IMG/VR virus record: IMGVR_UViG_3300029448_006364 | Span: 1 to 26,075 of that record | Length of the DNA: 26,075 nucleotides | Origin: a virus | Strand: one strand, 5' to 3' | Shown: positions 24,229 to 26,075 of the stretch, in pieces | How the letters are laid out: each line of letters begins with the position of its first letter | How positions within the stretch are numbered: position 1 is the first letter of the stretch | Notes under the pieces: model-generated | Database searches by the model: none | Told to the model about the DNA's origin: nothing | What the model saw: the letters and a program-made list of their open reading frames with translations, nothing else | Program-made: the position numbers and the translations under genes

Positions 24229-24741
24229 TTATGCTTCTTTTATTTCTAAATAAGGAAAAGATTCTAAAAGTCTTTCTTTTATCTTACCGTAACAGAAACC
24301 AAAAATATCTTTTTGGATAGCTGTATAAGCAGGGATTATAGTTTGTTTTTCTTCTTCTCCTATTTTAATACTTTTTTCTACTTCTACCTCTCGGTATTTT
24401 GTAATCTCGTCTCCTAAATCATTAAAACTAACATAAGGAACTTTTTCCTTAACCAGTTCTTGTTTATAAATAGGCTGTTTAATTGTTACTTTTTCAGTTA
24501 AATCTAGTTTTAAAACTGAGGGAAGTCTTATATCTTTACCTTCCGTATCTCCTTTTTCATATACTAAAACCTCATAAGAAATACTATCTATACGAGAAGT
24601 TTTTTTAATATTTTTGAAGTAGGAAAGACTTATAATTATTCTGTTTACTTCTTTTTGTATAGTTATCTGATTTATACTACAGTAGAGACTTTTAGCTGGT
24701 CCTTTAACTGTATCAGTATCTAAATTAAATAAAAAGCCCAT
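24229..24741 (-). CDS. Hypothetical protein next to tail fibre
   Basis: A 170-residue protein, beta-rich at the start (RIIISLSYFKNI, SISYEVLVYEKGDTEGKD) with a charged central stretch (VEVEKSIKIGEEEK) and a helical C-terminus (YGKIKERLLESFPYLEIKE). I recognise no family or catalytic motif. It starts one base before the fibre gene's stop region ends and is one base from the next gene, so it is translated as part of the fibre operon. It could be a fibre-assembly or baseplate-attachment protein, but the sequence does not show this. Confidence 0.65.
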   Translation of the reverse strand: MGFLFNLDTDTVKGPAKSLYCSINQITIQKEVNRIIISLSYFKNIKKTSRIDSISYEVLVYEKGDTEGKDIRLPSVLKLDLTEKVTIKQPIYKQELVKEKVPYVSFNDLGDEITKYREVEVEKSIKIGEEEKQTIIPAYTAIQKDIFGFCYGKIKERLLESFPYLEIKEA

Positions 24742-26075
24742 TTATACCTTACTTTCTAAGTCAGTTACTTTTTGAGAAAGCTCTTTTACCGCTTCTATTA
24801 ATACTGCTGTAAGTTTTTGATAGTCAACTGCAAGGTATCCATGTTCTCTTTGTTGAACAAGTTCTGGATATTGTGCTTGTACTTCTTGAGCTATTACTCC
24901 AATATCGCTTCCCTCATGAGAATGAATAGTTTTTCGTTCTTCGTCAGTTAAATCTTTCCAATCAAAATTAACACCTGTTAAATTATTAACTTTATCTAAT
25001 GCACCTTTAAGAGGTACAATATTCTCTTTTAATCTTTCATCAGAAGAGTAATATGCAGTTATATCAGCTGTTGCTCTTATTTCACCTGTAGTAGTAGATG
25101 CTGCAGTTCCTATACCTAAGCAATGGAATCGAGCATGACTTGTTGTTGTAAGTCCTTGGTCAAATGCTCCTAAATATCCCCATTGAGTAGCTGATATTGT
25201 AGTAGAGCCGATAGCTTCTAACTGTTCTCCTTCTGCTGCAGTTAAATTAGAGATTTCTGTTACTTGAGAAGCTGCTACAGTTTTGTTTGTTAATGTTTTA
25301 GAGGTAGCTGCAAAGTACGTATCAAGATCATCTACATCGATCTGCACCATTGTGCCGTTATCATTTAATACTAATCTATCCCCAGATGCAACCGTTGTAG
25401 AGGTAGCAGAAGTACCACCGTCCATTAGGTTAAGTTCTGCTGCAGTAGCGTCTAGAGCAGCTAGTTTAGTTAAATCACCTTGAACTAACCCAGATACCCC
25501 GTCCAGTAAATTAAGTTCAGCTGCAGTAGATGTAACTGCTGTTCCGTTTATTAGTAGACCACTAGTTGGTACATCTACTACTTTATTAAATACCCATTTT
25601 GTTCCTGAATGTGAATATAAGAGTGTTGCTGCTGCTCCACCTACTGTTAAACCAGCTCCATCTGCTGCTGCAGAGTCTGCTGATCCAGAGGCTACAGTAA
25701 TATTTAGATCTTCTACGTTTAAGTTAGCTACTTGTAATTCTGTTTTTGTACCAGTAACTGTTAAATTACCCGGTATAGTAATGGTATCACTAGAGTTTCC
25801 AATACTAGCAGCTCCTCCTAATGAAGCATTTAATGCAGTTTTTACATTTGCAGTATCAGTCACATCCGCACTTGCCTCAATAGCGTCAAGTTTTGTTTTA
25901 TCTCCATTTGCAAAGGCACCTTCAGAAGGTTGTAGTTGTACGTTTGTACCCTCTACCGCTATAACTCCTGCTGATACTCTTGTAATAGTAGTATCACTCG
26001 CATGTCCTAATTCAATTCCTGTAAACTGTGGTGAATCGCCAGTACCTACTCCTATAGAGGTTCTTAAAGTAGCCC
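24742..26075 (-). CDS. Tail fibre protein C-terminus with S74 intramolecular chaperone (partial)
   Basis: The frame is open to the window edge: the 443 residues seen continue upstream through GVGTGDSPQFTG-type and GDKTKLDAIEA segments, so a GTG near 25861 is an internal codon, not the start. The middle has fibre repeats with the TAAELNL(L/M)DG motif twice and an ISATQWGYLGA unit. The C-terminal 100 residues are a peptidase S74 chaperone. SDERLKEN provides the catalytic Ser (25042-25044) and a Lys five residues later, and DIGVIAQEVQ and LAVDYQKLTAVLIEAVKEL are family hallmarks. In such proteins the domain trimerises the fibre and then cuts itself off just before the Ser. Host-receptor binding is the expected role. 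Confidence 0.93.
   Translation of the reverse strand, partial: ATLRTSIGVGTGDSPQFTGIELGHASDTTITRVSAGVIAVEGTNVQLQPSEGAFANGDKTKLDAIEASADVTDTANVKTALNASLGGAASIGNSSDTITIPGNLTVTGTKTELQVANLNVEDLNITVASGSADSAAADGAGLTVGGAAATLLYSHSGTKWVFNKVVDVPTSGLLINGTAVTSTAAELNLLDGVSGLVQGDLTKLAALDATAAELNLMDGGTSATSTTVASGDRLVLNDNGTMVQIDVDDLDTYFAATSKTLTNKTVAASQVTEISNLTAAEGEQLEAIGSTTISATQWGYLGAFDQGLTTTSHARFHCLGIGTAASTTTGEIRATADITAYYSSDERLKENIVPLKGALDKVNNLTGVNFDWKDLTDEERKTIHSHEGSDIGVIAQEVQAQYPELVQQREHGYLAVDYQKLTAVLIEAVKELSQKVTDLESKV
25420..25530 (-). repeat. In-frame imperfect repeat in the tail fibre
   Basis: Two 30-base copies (25420-25449 and 25501-25530) match at 25 positions and are 81 bases apart, exactly 27 codons. 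They encode the TAAELNL(L/M)DG turns of the fibre. Such repeats extend or shorten fibres by recombination. Confidence 0.75.

Noticed and set aside
25861-25863. GTG as the start of the tail-fibre gene
   Set aside because: The same frame continues upstream to the window edge with typical fibre sequence (GDKTKLDAIEA), so this Val codon is internal and the gene begins outside the window.
1-26075. tRNA genes, CRISPR arrays, insertion sequences, integrase or attachment sites
   Set aside because: Nothing with cloverleaf-like GC stems, regularly spaced repeats, transposase motifs or flanking repeats was seen, and almost the entire window is occupied by coding sequence.

Overview
The window looks like part of a marine, AT-rich (roughly 30% GC by eye) T4-like myovirus genome, probably an uncultured phage. 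Every gene I can support is on the minus strand, so transcription runs from high to low coordinates. Three recognisable contractile-tail genes anchor the identification: a gp18-type tail sheath (1426-3204), a gp19-type tail tube (906-1391) and a gp26-type baseplate hub/assembly protein (56-793). A tail-fibre gene ending in an S74 intramolecular chaperone (24742 to beyond 26075) enters at the far end. Most starts have no clear Shine-Dalgarno sequence but an A-rich leader. Together with the cysteine-ended fibre-tip style of the 23529-24227 product, this is compatible with a Bacteroidota host, but the host is inference only.

Layout in the direction of transcription. (1) 26075-23529: tail-fibre end, a small accessory protein and a beta-rich secreted-style protein. 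(2) 23511-18116: a putative glycosyltransferase, a class I methyltransferase, a GT-A glycosyltransferase, a 70-residue hypothetical, and two paralogous beta-1,4-galactosyltransferase-like (GT7) enzymes, each with a large LamG/concanavalin-like domain inserted before the metal-binding His. (3) 18119-10764: five radical SAM proteins, all with an extra cysteine-rich module N-terminal to the CxxxCxxC core, and one stand-alone jelly-roll protein among them. (4) 10771-3625: a fucosyltransferase-like enzyme, a miniature DegT/StrS aminotransferase, an SGNH hydrolase-like protein, an arginine:glycine amidinotransferase-like enzyme, a 2-oxoglutarate-oxygenase-like protein, a GT-B-like protein, a second SGNH-like protein and a nucleotide-sugar dehydrogenase. 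(5) 3574-1: a small coiled-coil protein, sheath, tube, a strong intrinsic terminator, gp26 and the start of the next baseplate gene.

Between the fibre and the sheath about 20 kb of coding sequence is packed into overlapping or abutting genes (mostly 1-44 base overlaps), with no promoter-sized gap from the fibre to 3625. This looks like one co-transcribed sugar- and peptide-modification island inside the virion-structure region. None of its products shows an obvious signal peptide, membrane span or lipid-carrier enzyme. My preferred reading is that it decorates a soluble substrate, most plausibly the phage's own fibre or tail proteins, with an unusual glycan that could carry oxidised, aminated and guanidinylated sugars. 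The substrate is not shown by the sequence.

No tRNA gene, CRISPR array, insertion sequence, integrase or plus-strand gene was seen. The longest non-coding stretches are about 110 bases (794-905 and 3205-3319).
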